A stretch of 64,000 bases of DNA from NCBI RefSeq assembly GCF_014648275.1, contig NZ_BMQU01000009.1, forward strand, positions 142,161 through 206,160, read 5' to 3'. The first letter of the stretch is position 1. Each line of letters starts with the position of its first letter. The notes below the pieces were generated by a model. That model did no database searches. It had not been told where the DNA came from and saw only the letters and a program-made list of their open reading frames with translations. The stretch is from Pseudomonas laurentiana (GTDB lineage: Bacteria > Pseudomonadota > Gammaproteobacteria > Pseudomonadales > Pseudomonadaceae). The position numbers were made by a program, and so were the translations under genes. Shown in pieces: positions 54,390 to 64,000 of this stretch.

Positions 54390-55448
54390 ATGAACGATCA
54401 CAACAACAATATCCAGTTGGACACCGCCATGGCGACGACCACAATGACCATGATCCAGGCCCTGCGCTCGGCCATGGACATCATGCTAGAGCGCGATGAT
54501 AACGTAGTGATCTACGGCCAGGACGTCGGCTATTTCGGTGGTGTGTTCCGCTGTACCGAAGGTCTGCAGAACAAGTACGGCAAGTCCCGCGTCTTTGATG
54601 CGCCGATCTCCGAGAGCGGTATCGTCGGTACTGCCGTGGGCATGGGTGCCTACGGCCTGCGTCCGGTCGTGGAAATTCAGTTCGCTGACTATTTCTACCC
54701 TGCCTCCGACCAGATCGTTTCGGAAATGGCACGCTTGCGCTACCGTTCGGCGGGCGAGTTCATCTCCCCACTGACCCTGCGCATGCCCTGTGGTGGCGGT
54801 ATCTACGGCGGTCAGACCCACAGCCAGAGCCCTGAGGCGATGTTCACTCAGGTGTGCGGCCTGCGCACGGTCATGCCGTCCAACCCTTACGACGCCAAGG
54901 GCCTGTTGATCGCCTCGATCGAAAACGATGACCCAGTGATTTTCCTCGAGCCCAAACGCCTGTACAACGGACCGTTCGACGGTCACCACGACCGTCCGGT
55001 AACCCCGTGGTCCAAGCACCCGGCCAGCGCCGTACCGGACGGCTACTACACCGTCCCGCTGGACAAAGCCGCGATCACCCGACCCGGCAAAGCCGTGACC
55101 GTACTGACCTATGGCACCACGGTGTATGTGTCCCAGGTGGCCGCCGAGGAAGTGGGCATCGATGCCGAAGTCATCGACCTGCGCAGCCTATGGCCGCTGG
55201 ACCTGGAGACCATCGTCAACTCAGTGAAAAAGACGGGTCGCTGCGTCGTCGTACACGAAGCCACGCGCACCTGTGGTTTTGGCGCCGAACTGGTCGCCCT
55301 GATCCAGGAGCACTGCTTCCATTACCTGGAAGCGCCGATCGAACGCGTCACCGGTTGGGACACCCCCTACCCGCACGCACAGGAGTGGGCGTACTTCCCC
55401 GGTCCATCACGAGTGGGCGCGGCATTGAAACGGGTCATGGAGGTCTGA
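54390..55448 (+). CDS. bkdA2: Branched-chain 2-oxoacid dehydrogenase E1 beta
   Basis: Partner subunit of E1 alpha, 352 residues. Conserved segments are RVFDAPISESGIVGTAVGMG, QFADYFYPASDQIVSEMARLRY and EVIDLRSLWPLD. The ATG begins one base after the bkdA1 stop; an upstream in-frame extension lies inside bkdA1 and is rejected. Confidence 0.96.
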   Translation: MNDHNNNIQLDTAMATTTMTMIQALRSAMDIMLERDDNVVIYGQDVGYFGGVFRCTEGLQNKYGKSRVFDAPISESGIVGTAVGMGAYGLRPVVEIQFADYFYPASDQIVSEMARLRYRSAGEFISPLTLRMPCGGGIYGGQTHSQSPEAMFTQVCGLRTVMPSNPYDAKGLLIASIENDDPVIFLEPKRLYNGPFDGHHDRPVTPWSKHPASAVPDGYYTVPLDKAAITRPGKAVTVLTYGTTVYVSQVAAEEVGIDAEVIDLRSLWPLDLETIVNSVKKTGRCVVVHEATRTCGFGAELVALIQEHCFHYLEAPIERVTGWDTPYPHAQEWAYFPGPSRVGAALKRVMEV

Positions 55449-56738
55449 ATGGGCACGCACGTCATCAAGATGCCGGACATCGGCGAAGGCATCGCACAGG
55501 TTGAACTGGTGGAGTGGTTCGTCAAAGTCGGCGACACCATCACCGAAGATCAAGTCGTCGCCGACGTCATGACCGACAAGGCAACAGTGGAGATCCCCTC
55601 TCCCGTCAGCGGCAAGGTGCTGGCGCTGGGCGGCCAGCCCGGTGAAGTCATGGCTGTGGGCAGCGAACTGATACGTATTGAGGTCGAGGGTGCCGGCAAC
55701 CTGCAAGAGAGTGCCTCGGCGCCTGCTGCAGCGACACAGGCAACCGCAGCGCCGATTATGCCTGCCCCTGCCCCTGCCCCTGAAGCAGCGGCCCCGGCCC
55801 CCAAAGCTACGGTCGCAGCGTCGGCACCGTACGAACCGGCGCCGTTTGTTGCGCGCGAAGCCAGCGAGCGGCCACTCGCTTCGCCAGCCGTGCGCAAACG
55901 CGCACTGGATGCCGGTATCGAGCTTCGCTATGTACAGGGTAGTGGCCCTGCCGGGCGCATCCTGCACGAGGACCTGGATGCGTTTCTGAGGCAACCGAGC
56001 ACAACCTCCGCCTCAGTGCCTGGCGGCTATGCCAAGCGCACCGATGCCGAACAGATTCCGGTTATCGGCCTGCGCCGCAAGATCGCGCAACGCATGCAGG
56101 ATGCCAAGCGTCGGGTAGCACACTTCAGTTATGTCGAAGAAATCGATGTTACGGCACTGGAAGAACTGCGCGTTCATCTCAACGAAAAATGGGGCGCCAG
56201 TCGCGGTAAATTGACCCTGCTGCCTTTCCTGGTCCGTGCCATGGTCGTGGCCTTGCGCGACTTCCCGCAAATCAATGCGCACTACGACGATGAAGCACAG
56301 GTCATTACCCGCCACGGTGCAGTGCATGTCGGCATCGCTACTCAGGGCGACAATGGCTTGATGGTGCCGGTACTGCGCCACGCCGAAGCCGGCAGCCTGT
56401 GGAGCAACGCGGGTGAAATCGTCCGTCTGGCTACCGCTGCCCGCACCAACAAGGCCAGCCGCGAAGAACTCTCCGGCTCGACCATCACCCTGACCAGCCT
56501 TGGTGCGCTAGGCGGTATCGTCAGTACCCCGGTAGTGAATACCCCAGAGGTGGCTATTGTCGGTGTCAACCGCATAGTCGAACGGCCTATGGTCGTTCGC
56601 GGTCAGATTGTGGTGCGCAAAATGATGAACCTCTCCAGCTCGTTCGATCACCGGGTGGTCGACGGCATGGATGCAGCGCTCTTCATTCAGGCCATTCGTG
56701 GCCTGCTCGAACAACCCGCCAGCCTGTTTGTGGAGTGA
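55449..56738 (+). CDS. bkdB: Branched-chain 2-oxoacid dehydrogenase E2 (dihydrolipoyl acyltransferase)
   Basis: Core acyltransferase of 429 residues. One lipoyl domain with lipoyl-Lys44 ([13 protein letters not shown]), an Ala/Pro linker at about 85-135, a peripheral-subunit-binding domain ([19 protein letters not shown], about 140-180) and the catalytic domain ending with [15 protein letters not shown], which holds the catalytic His and Asp. It directly follows the bkdA2 stop. Confidence 0.96.
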   Translation: MGTHVIKMPDIGEGIAQVELVEWFVKVGDTITEDQVVADVMTDKATVEIPSPVSGKVLALGGQPGEVMAVGSELIRIEVEGAGNLQESASAPAAATQATAAPIMPAPAPAPEAAAPAPKATVAASAPYEPAPFVAREASERPLASPAVRKRALDAGIELRYVQGSGPAGRILHEDLDAFLRQPSTTSASVPGGYAKRTDAEQIPVIGLRRKIAQRMQDAKRRVAHFSYVEEIDVTALEELRVHLNEKWGASRGKLTLLPFLVRAMVVALRDFPQINAHYDDEAQVITRHGAVHVGIATQGDNGLMVPVLRHAEAGSLWSNAGEIVRLATAARTNKASREELSGSTITLTSLGALGGIVSTPVVNTPEVAIVGVNRIVERPMVVRGQIVVRKMMNLSSSFDHRVVDGMDAALFIQAIRGLLEQPASLFVE

Positions 56739-56740
56739 TC

Positions 56741-58132
56741 ATGCACCAGACCCTCAACACTACCCTGCTGATCATTGGTGGCGGCCCCGGCGGCTATGTG
56801 GCGGCGATTCGTGCTGGCCAACTGGGCATCCCGACCGTACTGATCGAAGGCCAGGCACTGGGTGGCACCTGCTTGAACATCGGCTGCATTCCGTCCAAGG
56901 CGCTGATCCATGTGGCCGAGCAGTTCCACCAGACCCACGCCCACAGCCAGCACTCGGCCCTCGGTATCAACGTCGCACCTCCGACCCTGGACATCACGCA
57001 AAGCGTTGCCTGGAAAGACGGCATCGTCGACCGCTTGACCAGCGGAGTCGCAGCCCTGCTGAAAAAGCATGGCGTGAAGGTCATTCATGGCTGGGCGCGG
57101 ATCATTGACGGGAAAACGGTCGAAGTCGACGGACAGGACCTGCGCGTCCAGTGTGAGCACCTGCTGCTCGCCACCGGTTCCAGCACGGTCGAATTGCCGA
57201 TGTTACCGCTGGGCGGCCCGATCATTTCGTCCACCGAAGCCTTGGCGCCCACTCATCTGCCCAAGCGCCTGACCGTTGTTGGGGCGGGCTACATTGGCCT
57301 GGAGCTGGGTATCGCTTACCGCAAACTGGGCGTGGAGGTCAGCGTGGTCGAGGCCCGTGAGCGAATCCTGCCCACCTATGACAGCGAACTCACACAACCG
57401 GTAGCCGAGTCACTGAAAAAGCTTGGAATCACCCTGTACCTCAAGCACAGCGTCGAAGGCTTTGATAGCACCACGCAGAGCCTGAAGGTGCGCGACCCGG
57501 CGGGCGAGCCACTGGCACTGACTACTGATCAGGTACTGGTTGCTGTCGGCCGCCGGCCGCGAACCCAGGGTTTCAACCTGGAGGCCCTGGACCTGAAAAT
57601 GAACGGCAGTGCCATTGCCATCGATGCACACTGCCAAACCAGCATGCGCAACGTCTGGGCAATTGGTGACCTGAGCGGTGAGCCGATGCTCGCCCACCGC
57701 GCCATGGCGCAGGGCGAAATGGTTGCCGAGCTGATTGCAGGCAAGCAACGCCGCTTTGAGCCGGTTGCGATTGCCGCCGTATGTTTCACCGATCCAGAGC
57801 TGGTAGTTGTCGGCAAAACCCCGGAGAACGTACAGCAGGAAGGCCTGGATTGTATCGTGGCGCAATTCCCCTTCGCAGCCAACGGTCGCGCCATGACCCT
57901 GGAATCGAAAAGTGGTTTCGTGCGCGTGGTTGCGCGCCGTGACAACCACCTGATCCTCGGCTGGCAAGCTGTGGGGGTAGGTGTTTCGGAGCTGTCTACA
58001 GCCTTCGCCCAGTCACTGGAGATGGGCGCCTGCCTTGAAGATGTCGCTGGCACCATCCACGCCCATCCGACCTTGGGTGAGGCCGTGCAGGAAGCCGCCT
58101 TGCGCGCATTGGGGCATGCACTGCACCTGTAA
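56741..58132 (+). CDS. lpdV: Dihydrolipoyl dehydrogenase LPD-Val (E3)
   Basis: Flavoprotein that reoxidises the lipoyl group of the branched-chain complex. 463 residues; FAD motif [12 protein letters not shown], redox-active Cys44/Cys49 in [16 protein letters not shown] motif [12 protein letters not shown] and C-terminal interface with the active His in [13 protein letters not shown]. The ATG has GGAG five bases upstream; a GTG two codons earlier overlaps the bkdB stop. Confidence 0.96.
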   Translation: MHQTLNTTLLIIGGGPGGYVAAIRAGQLGIPTVLIEGQALGGTCLNIGCIPSKALIHVAEQFHQTHAHSQHSALGINVAPPTLDITQSVAWKDGIVDRLTSGVAALLKKHGVKVIHGWARIIDGKTVEVDGQDLRVQCEHLLLATGSSTVELPMLPLGGPIISSTEALAPTHLPKRLTVVGAGYIGLELGIAYRKLGVEVSVVEARERILPTYDSELTQPVAESLKKLGITLYLKHSVEGFDSTTQSLKVRDPAGEPLALTTDQVLVAVGRRPRTQGFNLEALDLKMNGSAIAIDAHCQTSMRNVWAIGDLSGEPMLAHRAMAQGEMVAELIAGKQRRFEPVAIAAVCFTDPELVVVGKTPENVQQEGLDCIVAQFPFAANGRAMTLESKSGFVRVVARRDNHLILGWQAVGVGVSELSTAFAQSLEMGACLEDVAGTIHAHPTLGEAVQEAALRALGHALHL

Positions 58133-58156
58133 CACTCAACCAGGCAAGATGTTTAG

Positions 58157-58182
58157 ACGCCCACCACAAGGTGGGCGTTTAA
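58157..58182. terminator. Terminator after lpdV
   Basis: ACGCCCACC-ACAA-GGTGGGCGT followed by TTTAACGTT on the plus strand. It probably also serves the convergent GGDEF gene. Confidence 0.8.
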
Positions 58183-58202
58183 CGTTCCAGATACCGTCAC
58201 GC

Positions 58203-59207
58203 TCAACCGACCCGGTTTTTACCCGCAGCTTTGGCGCTGTACAGCGCTTGATCGGCGCGGTTGACCAAGTGCTCCGGCAGCTCTTCATTTGCCCATTCCG
58301 CCACACCGAAACTGGCCGTCAATCGACACTCCCCCACGGCGGGAAGCTGACTCAATTGCCGCTGAATACACTCGGCCCGTTCGCGGGCAGACGCTTGAGT
58401 GCTATGGGGCATGACAATCATGAACTCATCGCCGCCCCAACGCGCAAGTAGATCCTGTGAACGCAAACAGGCCTTGATGCACTCGACCACTTGAAGGAGC
58501 ACCCGGTCTCCTCGGACATGGCCGTACCGGTCATTGATAGGCTTGAAATCATCCAGATCCATGACCACCAATGAGAGCGGCTGGCGAAACCGCCGGGAAC
58601 GCTCACACTCTTGCCGCAGCACCTTTTCCAGACGATAACGGTTGGCGACGAGCGTCAGTGCATCACGTTCCGCCAGATCGCGATTTTCTTCGAGCTGACG
58701 CTGCAATTGCTCATTGACCCAAGACAGCTCGCGGGTTCGCGCAGCGACCAGCGCTTCCAATGAGTGATTTTTCTGCTCGAGCTGCTGCACCAGACGCTTG
58801 CGATCGTCGATATCGCGATGGGCACCGAGCATCCGTGCAACCGAACCGTCGGCGTTACGTGCAATCACATGGCCGCTGTCTTCGATCCACAGATAGCTAC
58901 CATCTCGACGGCGGCAACGGTACTCGATTCGGTACTGCTCGACCTGCTGATTCAGGTAGGCCTCAAAATGCGCCATCACCCGGGGATAATCCTCTGGGTG
59001 AATGACACTCTCCCAGGTAAACACCGTGTTATCCAGCGAATGGCTGGCGTACCCCAGCATTCGGTACCAGCCCGGGTTGCGGTAGACATGACCCGTGTTG
59101 GCATTCCAGTCCCAGACACCATCACTGATCAGGTTCAGCAGTGCATTCAGTTGTTCCTCAGCAAATTCGCCAGGCATGGCCTTGCCGCTTGTGGACTCAT
59201 GACTCAC
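58203..59207 (-). CDS. PAS-GGDEF diguanylate cyclase
   Basis: Soluble c-di-GMP synthase of 334 residues. A PAS domain (DGVWDWNANTGHVYRNPGWYRMLGY; about 20-135) is followed by a coiled linker and a GGDEF domain with an intact GGDEF signature at about residues 258-262 and an inhibitory-site RSQD five residues before it. The start is uncertain: I prefer the GTG (MSHESTSGK) seven bases after GGGGGAGA; an ATG 13 codons upstream and one further in are alternatives. Lies downstream of and convergent with bkd. Confidence 0.88.
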   Translation of the reverse strand: MSHESTSGKAMPGEFAEEQLNALLNLISDGVWDWNANTGHVYRNPGWYRMLGYASHSLDNTVFTWESVIHPEDYPRVMAHFEAYLNQQVEQYRIEYRCRRRDGSYLWIEDSGHVIARNADGSVARMLGAHRDIDDRKRLVQQLEQKNHSLEALVAARTRELSWVNEQLQRQLEENRDLAERDALTLVANRYRLEKVLRQECERSRRFRQPLSLVVMDLDDFKPINDRYGHVRGDRVLLQVVECIKACLRSQDLLARWGGDEFMIVMPHSTQASARERAECIQRQLSQLPAVGECRLTASFGVAEWANEELPEHLVNRADQALYSAKAAGKNRVG

Positions 59208-59362
59208 TGCCACTCTCCCCCTGTCCTCGCAGCTTCGCCTCAACATGAGGCAGTGCTGCCCACTGATAGGCTACGTCACGCATGACCAAGCGGCCCCCAT
59301 ACCTGCGCCGCAATACCTTGATCCTCTGAACAACTAAAGCACAGTTCTGGACCGGCCGAAGC

Positions 59363-59785
59363 TCAGAGATTGTGGCGCTTGATAATGTCTACCAGCGTGG
59401 CGGTCATCATGGCCGTTGAAACACCAAACATCAGAATGCCGTTACCGGCCTCCAGCGGGCTGAGCAGACGCCAATGCTCTGACAGCACCACATCACCATA
59501 ACCGACCGTGGAAAACGTCACGCCAGAGAAGTAAACCGCTGTAGAGAAATCGGCAAACTCACCCAACAACAGATACAGCACCGCCCACAGGGCCATCTGG
59601 ATAAAGTTGCCTAACAGCATCAGCAACATCACCAGCGACAACAACACGATGCTGGTCACGGGTCCGATTTTACCGCTCTGCGGGCGCAGCCGCAGGTAAA
59701 GGCGTAGCGTGAGAACGACAAACAGCGCCTGCAGGATCAGGCATAACAGCATTACCGGTGCGCCTGTCAGCATGTTGTGCAACAT
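59363..59785 (-). CDS. Two-TM potassium-channel-like protein
   Basis: A 140-residue inner-membrane protein with hydrophobic segments at about 10-30, 44-73 and 112-133, and a pore loop bearing the K+ selectivity filter TVGYGD at residues 93-98 (FSGVTFSTVGYGDVV). It is the Ion_trans_2 type without a cytoplasmic RCK or voltage sensor. ATG with GGAG nine bases upstream. Monocistronic. Confidence 0.85.
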   Translation of the reverse strand: MLHNMLTGAPVMLLCLILQALFVVLTLRLYLRLRPQSGKIGPVTSIVLLSLVMLLMLLGNFIQMALWAVLYLLLGEFADFSTAVYFSGVTFSTVGYGDVVLSEHWRLLSPLEAGNGILMFGVSTAMMTATLVDIIKRHNL

Positions 59786-60081
59786 AGTGACGCTCCCCTG
59801 GAATGACGAACCCACTGATCCGCAAACAGTGCGGCAGCGTGATTCTAGCTTTTCAAGCAGGTTGTGCACGGCACCACGACTGCAGGGCAACAAGGAAAGG
59901 CAGCGCAATCATCACACCCCATGCACGCAGGCTGCACACCCGATCCAAGCTGCTACGCTAGAGTGGAAAGCTTCCCCTGACGACTTCTTACGATGCCGCA
60001 CGCACCCCGGCAGAAGGTAAGTTGCGGAGTAACGGGTCAGGCTGACAGGTGAGTTCGATATTGTTGAGCAAAGGAGTACAA

Positions 60082-61497
60082 ATGCCTTCCAACAAGAAAT
60101 CATCGACCAAACGCACTGCGAAAAGGTCAGCAGCTCCGGTGTTCGAACCTACCTTTCGCTCACGCAGGGAACGCCTTCGTCTGGGCGAAAGCCTGCGCGA
60201 AAAGGTACCGCTGTCCAGCCACGCCGAATGGAAGCCACCGCGCAAGCACCGTGACCCGATCGACATACTGGAAGTGTCCAACCGTTATCGACTTCCCAGC
60301 CTGGTACCCATTCGCTACGGGCGCATGTTACGCAGTGCCTTTACCTTCCTGCGGGGCTCTGCCGGCCTGATGGCCCACGATCTGGCCATTACCCCGAATA
60401 CCGGTATTCAGGTTCAGGCCTGTGGCGATTGCCATATGTTGAACTTTGGCCTGTTCGCAACCCCTGAGCGTAATCTGATCTTCGACATCAACGACTTCGA
60501 TGAAACGCTTCCCGCCCCGTGGGAGTGGGATATCAAACGACTGGCCATCAGCTTTACAGTCGCGGCACGCGATAACCGACTCAGCGCGAAGCAAGCCGAA
60601 GCCTGCGCGGTTGAATGTGTTCGCGCTTACCGTGAACGCCTGCGTGAGTGCTCAAAGATGAGCCCGCTGGAAGTCTGGTATGACCGCTTGGATGCCCAAA
60701 CGATTCTAGATATGGCACCCACCTCAAAAATCAGAAAAAACCGGGAACAGTTGATTGCGAAAGCCAGGACACGTGTAGGCGACTACCTCTACCCAACGAT
60801 CAGCGACGAAGTCGGCGGTCGACGGCGCCTTATCGATCAGCCCCCCATACTGTTTCACGTTCAGGAAGAAGGCTTTGAGCAAAGTGTTGAATACGCACTG
60901 AAGGACTATCGACTCTCCCTGCCTCACGAACGCCGAGTACTCTTTGATCGTTACCGCATGGAAGACATCGCCATAAAAGCCGTGGGGATTGGCAGTGTGG
61001 GCACGTACTGTTTTGTGAGCTTGTTCTTTTCAGCGGAAAACCACCCACTGCTCCTGCAATTCAAGGAGGCGAGCCCTTCCGTACTTGAGCCTTATGCAGG
61101 CAAAAGTCTTTACGAAAACCATGGGCAACGCGTCGTCACCGGTCAGCGCTTGATGCAGTCCTCCAGCGATATCTTTCTGGGCTGGACAGAAGGCAAGAAA
61201 GGTCGACATTTCTTTGTACGCCAGTTGCGGGACATGAAAATGTCGGCGCCGATCGAAGGTGCGACAGCGGAGCAGATGAGCATGTACGCAGAACTGTGCG
61301 GCATGACACTGGCCAGATCACATGCCAAATCGGGCGATGCCGCGATGATCAGTGGCTATCTGGGCAAATCGAATGAGTTCGACAAAGCCATCGGAAAATT
61401 TGCGATGGCCTATGCCAATCAAAACGCCAAGGACCATGCGGCACTGAGGGCTGCGGAGAAATCTGGACGGATCAAAGCGCTGATCGAGGAAGAGTAA
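60082..61497 (+). CDS. DUF2252 family protein
   Basis: A 471-residue cytoplasmic protein. The N-terminal ~45 residues are basic. The core starts with RSAFTFLRGSAGLMAHDLA; GDCHMLN at 115-121 and FDINDFDE at 134-141 resemble the catalytic loop (GD-x-H-x-x-N) and the metal-binding Asp of aminoglycoside-phosphotransferase-like kinases, but no biochemical role is established that I know of. The ATG with AAAGGAG upstream is chosen over an earlier one. It is followed 84 bases later by the lipoprotein gene. Confidence 0.82.
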   Translation: MPSNKKSSTKRTAKRSAAPVFEPTFRSRRERLRLGESLREKVPLSSHAEWKPPRKHRDPIDILEVSNRYRLPSLVPIRYGRMLRSAFTFLRGSAGLMAHDLAITPNTGIQVQACGDCHMLNFGLFATPERNLIFDINDFDETLPAPWEWDIKRLAISFTVAARDNRLSAKQAEACAVECVRAYRERLRECSKMSPLEVWYDRLDAQTILDMAPTSKIRKNREQLIAKARTRVGDYLYPTISDEVGGRRRLIDQPPILFHVQEEGFEQSVEYALKDYRLSLPHERRVLFDRYRMEDIAIKAVGIGSVGTYCFVSLFFSAENHPLLLQFKEASPSVLEPYAGKSLYENHGQRVVTGQRLMQSSSDIFLGWTEGKKGRHFFVRQLRDMKMSAPIEGATAEQMSMYAELCGMTLARSHAKSGDAAMISGYLGKSNEFDKAIGKFAMAYANQNAKDHAALRAAEKSGRIKALIEEE

Positions 61498-61581
61498 TGA
61501 AACGGCTCCATGCCCGTTACTTTTGACCCGCGCTTCAACCGTATCTGTCCACAATCCCAACACCGCTTGTGAGGCTGAACC

Positions 61582-62694
61582 ATGGCTCAGGTGTCTTCAA
61601 CAGCGAAGATAAAGCGCCTCCCGAGCCCCAACCGTGTTGCTGTGCTGTTCGCGATCGTGTGCTATATCGCGGGCTGTACAACATTGGGACCTGCTTCGGT
61701 ACAACGTGATCGAACCGACTATGGCGGCGCATTGGCCACCACCTGGAAGGAACAGACGCTGCTCAACATCGTCAAGTTGCGCTACGGCGATGCTCCCGTC
61801 TACCTGGAGGTTTCATCCGTCATCAGTTCCAGCGCAATGGAAAGCCAGGTCAGCCTGGGTGCCACTTGGTTTTCGGGATGGCCCAATGACGGGAACAGCC
61901 AGGCATTGGGTGCCTATGGACGTTACACAGACCGCCCAACCATCAGCTACACACCGCTCTCGGGGGAAAGGTTCTCGCGTTACCTCTTGCGACCACTTTC
62001 TCCTGCCGCCGTGTTTTCTCTTGTTCAGGCCGGTTACCCAATTGATCGCGTACTGCAACTGACCACACGTGCGGTCAATGGCGTGTACAACCGGTCTGCC
62101 TCGCCCTTCCGCGCCCGCGCAGCGGATCCGCGCTTCTATCAGATGCTTGAAGCCCTTAGGCGAGTACAGCGTTCGGAAGCCTTGGGAATTCGGATCAATC
62201 AACCCGGTGACAAAGAAAATACGCTAATCATCGTCAACCGTGGTGTCCCCGACGCTGTCAGCAACGACAGTCGTACCGTACGGGAGATCCTGAATTTACG
62301 CCCCGAAGCAACCGAGCTGGCGCTGACCTTCGGCATGGTGCAGCGTAACGACACTGAGGTGGCCCTACTCACCCGCTCTATGTCGGAGATATTCGTCGAG
62401 CTCGCCGCAACAGCCGAAGTACCACCAACCCACTTACAGGAGGGACGGGCCAACCCGGCACCTGCCGAGCCAGCCTCTGACAGCCCGTGGGACCAGCCAT
62501 TGGTACGCATCCATTCAAGTGCGACACGCCCCGCTGATGCCTATGCCGCCGTCCCCTATCGCGGCTATTGGTTCTGGATCGACGACAAAGACATGCGCTC
62601 CAAATCAGAGTTCCTGTTTATCCTCGTCCTGTTCTCGCTGGCCGAGACCGGGGTGACACCACAGGCTCCTGTCATCACGGTGCCGGCGAACTGA
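61582..62694 (+). CDS. Predicted lipoprotein of unknown function
   Basis: A 370-residue protein with a hydrophobic signal and a lipobox-like end (CYIAGCTTLG, acylated Cys expected at residue 32). The mature part has conserved-looking segments TTWKEQTLLNIVKLRYGDAPVY and RIHSSATRPADAYAAVPYRGYWFWIDD, the latter near the end before FLFILVLFSLAETG. I do not recognise the family by name; similar proteins occur in Pseudomonas. Probably anchored at the outer membrane. No motif points to a function. Confidence 0.75.
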   Translation: MAQVSSTAKIKRLPSPNRVAVLFAIVCYIAGCTTLGPASVQRDRTDYGGALATTWKEQTLLNIVKLRYGDAPVYLEVSSVISSSAMESQVSLGATWFSGWPNDGNSQALGAYGRYTDRPTISYTPLSGERFSRYLLRPLSPAAVFSLVQAGYPIDRVLQLTTRAVNGVYNRSASPFRARAADPRFYQMLEALRRVQRSEALGIRINQPGDKENTLIIVNRGVPDAVSNDSRTVREILNLRPEATELALTFGMVQRNDTEVALLTRSMSEIFVELAATAEVPPTHLQEGRANPAPAEPASDSPWDQPLVRIHSSATRPADAYAAVPYRGYWFWIDDKDMRSKSEFLFILVLFSLAETGVTPQAPVITVPAN

Positions 62695-62713
62695 TGGGGT
62701 TGTGATACACGTC

Positions 62714-64000
62714 CTAGCTGGACTGGGCAATGCTCTCTTCCGAGACCTCTTCCAAGGACTCCTGCTGCGCCATTGACTCGGTGACAACGCTGAAGTCACT
62801 CACTTCAACAGCACCCTGCCCATAGCCCAGAAGATGGAAGGAAAATGCCTTGCGCGGTTCCGGATTGTAAAAGGTGAAATCCATCTCCAGCGGCTGATCA
62901 GGTGTGACGAGCATTTCAGCAGGCAGTGCCAGCGGTACATCCTGCTCCAATTGCTTGGCCTTGAGCAGGATGTACGCATTGTGTTGTGGGTCTGCCGAGC
63001 GCACGGTCAGGCGCACACGCGTGTGTGAGCCCTTGGGCATTTCCAGGTATTGGGCACCAATCAGGTTGTCGGCCCAATCGTCGTCGATCTGTGCCTTAAG
63101 TGGAATGACCGCGGTGCTGCCAAACTGATAATGCTGGTTCAAGGGTGTACGCAACAACGTCTGATCAAGAGCGGCTGCCCGCGCCGCAATCTGTCGAGCA
63201 CGCTTACCACCGTACTGCCCAAGCAAGGTCACCTGGTCCTCAATGAAACCCGGACTCGCGTAATACCGGCAGCGTTGTTGAAAATCACATTCGGTCAACG
63301 TCCCCTGGCCATCGTGGTAGCGAAGCTTGCCATTGGTGAATGACATGATCTCACGACCTGTTTCATAGTTTCGGAACAGCGAGCGGCCACTCAAGGTCGC
63401 AGGTACAGGTAACGCAAAATAATCGAGTATCGACGCACTCAGGTCGACATGCCCATACACACCGGTGTTGATCTTGGGCAGTTGCTCTTGCTCAGGTGCC
63501 AACATCAGGTTGAATCCCCAGGAGGAGGCCAACCGCACACCATCGATGCCATGGGATTCGTCCGAGGTAATAACCACCAGTGTGTCTTTCAATATGCCCT
63601 GGCGCTCAAGGCCGGTGAGGAACTGCTCAAGCGCATCATCCAGATAACCCACGGCAGCCTGCTTGGGTGTGTCATAACGCTGTAGGTAGTCCTCTGGTGC
63701 GGAGTACGGCTGGTGTGTACCCACGGTCAGCAGAGTGAGCATCCAGGGCTGCGGCTTTTTCTGCAACTGCCCAACGTAGTCCAGTGCCCCTTCAAAGAAC
63801 GACTTGTCATCCTTGCCCCATGGAAAATTCAGATACGACGCATTGGTGAACCAATCGAGGCCCAGCGTAGTGTCGAAACCGATATGCGGCATGATCTTGT
63901 CTTTGGCCATAAAACGCAGGCCTGCACCTTGCAGGTAATGCGTGCATTGGTCATGGAAACCCTTTAAAAACAAGCTCTTGTGTGGCTGCTCGCTGCAAAC
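62714..64000 (-). CDS. Sulfatase / LTA synthase-like phosphoglycerol transferase (5' part off window)
   Basis: The C-terminal 428 or so codons of an alkaline-phosphatase-superfamily membrane enzyme; the reading frame runs open to the right edge (…EQPHKSLFLKGFHD). The sulfatase core contains TLLTVGTHQPYSAPEDYL and the metal-binding VVITSDESHGIDG with a later GVYGHVDLSASILDYF. A β-rich C-terminal extension of about 150 residues ends in a Gln/Glu/Ser tail. The missing N-terminal part should hold membrane helices and the nucleophile Thr. Family members transfer phosphoglycerol or phosphoethanolamine groups to envelope glycans. Confidence 0.82.
   Translation of the reverse strand, partial: VCSEQPHKSLFLKGFHDQCTHYLQGAGLRFMAKDKIMPHIGFDTTLGLDWFTNASYLNFPWGKDDKSFFEGALDYVGQLQKKPQPWMLTLLTVGTHQPYSAPEDYLQRYDTPKQAAVGYLDDALEQFLTGLERQGILKDTLVVITSDESHGIDGVRLASSWGFNLMLAPEQEQLPKINTGVYGHVDLSASILDYFALPVPATLSGRSLFRNYETGREIMSFTNGKLRYHDGQGTLTECDFQQRCRYYASPGFIEDQVTLLGQYGGKRARQIAARAAALDQTLLRTPLNQHYQFGSTAVIPLKAQIDDDWADNLIGAQYLEMPKGSHTRVRLTVRSADPQHNAYILLKAKQLEQDVPLALPAEMLVTPDQPLEMDFTFYNPEPRKAFSFHLLGYGQGAVEVSDFSVVTESMAQQESLEEVSEESIAQSS

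Overview
The window is a chromosomal segment of a fluorescent-type Pseudomonas (P. putida / P. fluorescens / P. syringae relatives). The evidence is the gene content and order of one large polar-flagellum cluster with the Pseudomonas regulators FleQ and FleSR, a short syringae-like flagellin, the HptB-HsbR-HsbA module placed between fliK and fliJ, and a complete bkd operon with its Lrp-type activator BkdR. Coding density is high. I see no insertion sequence, tRNA, rRNA or CRISPR array.

Bases 1-18.6 kb, nearly all on the minus strand, hold the late and middle part of the flagellar cluster. In transcription order these are fliC, flaG, fliD, fliS-fliT, fleQ, fleS-fleR, fliE-F-G-H-I-J, hsbA-hsbR-hptB, fliK and fliL, with fliM expected just off the left edge. 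The genes build the MS ring (FliF), the rotor (FliG), the export ATPase complex (FliH/I/J), hook-length control (FliK) and the filament with its cap and chaperones. Clear sigma-54 promoters (GG-N10-GC) precede fliL, fliE and fleS, and sigma-28 promoters precede fliC and fliS.

Bases 18.9-32.7 kb form an island inserted between fliC and flgL that looks like a flagellin-glycosylation locus. It contains a stand-alone ketoacyl-ACP synthase III, then a tight minus-strand operon with two very large modular glycosyltransferases flanking genes for a CDP-activated deoxysugar: glucose-1-phosphate cytidylyltransferase, CDP-glucose 4,6-dehydratase, an RmlC-like epimerase, an NAD-dependent reductase/epimerase, a C-methyltransferase and a CmcI-like methyltransferase. 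A small plus-strand gene of the DUF3077 type sits inside the island behind a strikingly structured leader, which is the best candidate here for an undescribed RNA element.

Bases 32.8-44.6 kb hold the hook, rod and ring genes flgL-K-J-I-H-G-F (sigma-54 promoter before flgF), a small secreted-protein gene, and flgE-D-C-B (sigma-54 promoter before flgB). Bases 44.9-49.4 kb hold the chemotaxis genes cheV-cheR and, divergently, flgA, flgM-flgN and the PilZ brake gene flgZ. Promoter elements for cheV (sigma-28) and flgA (sigma-54) overlap each other.

From 49.4 kb the content leaves motility: an MFS transporter, a glutamine-synthetase-like ligase, bkdR, and the divergent bkdA1-bkdA2-bkdB-lpdV operon for the branched-chain 2-oxoacid dehydrogenase. 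These are followed by a PAS-GGDEF diguanylate cyclase, a two-pore-helix potassium-channel-like protein, a DUF2252 protein, an unrecognised lipoprotein and the 3' part of a sulfatase/LTA-synthase-like gene cut by the right edge.
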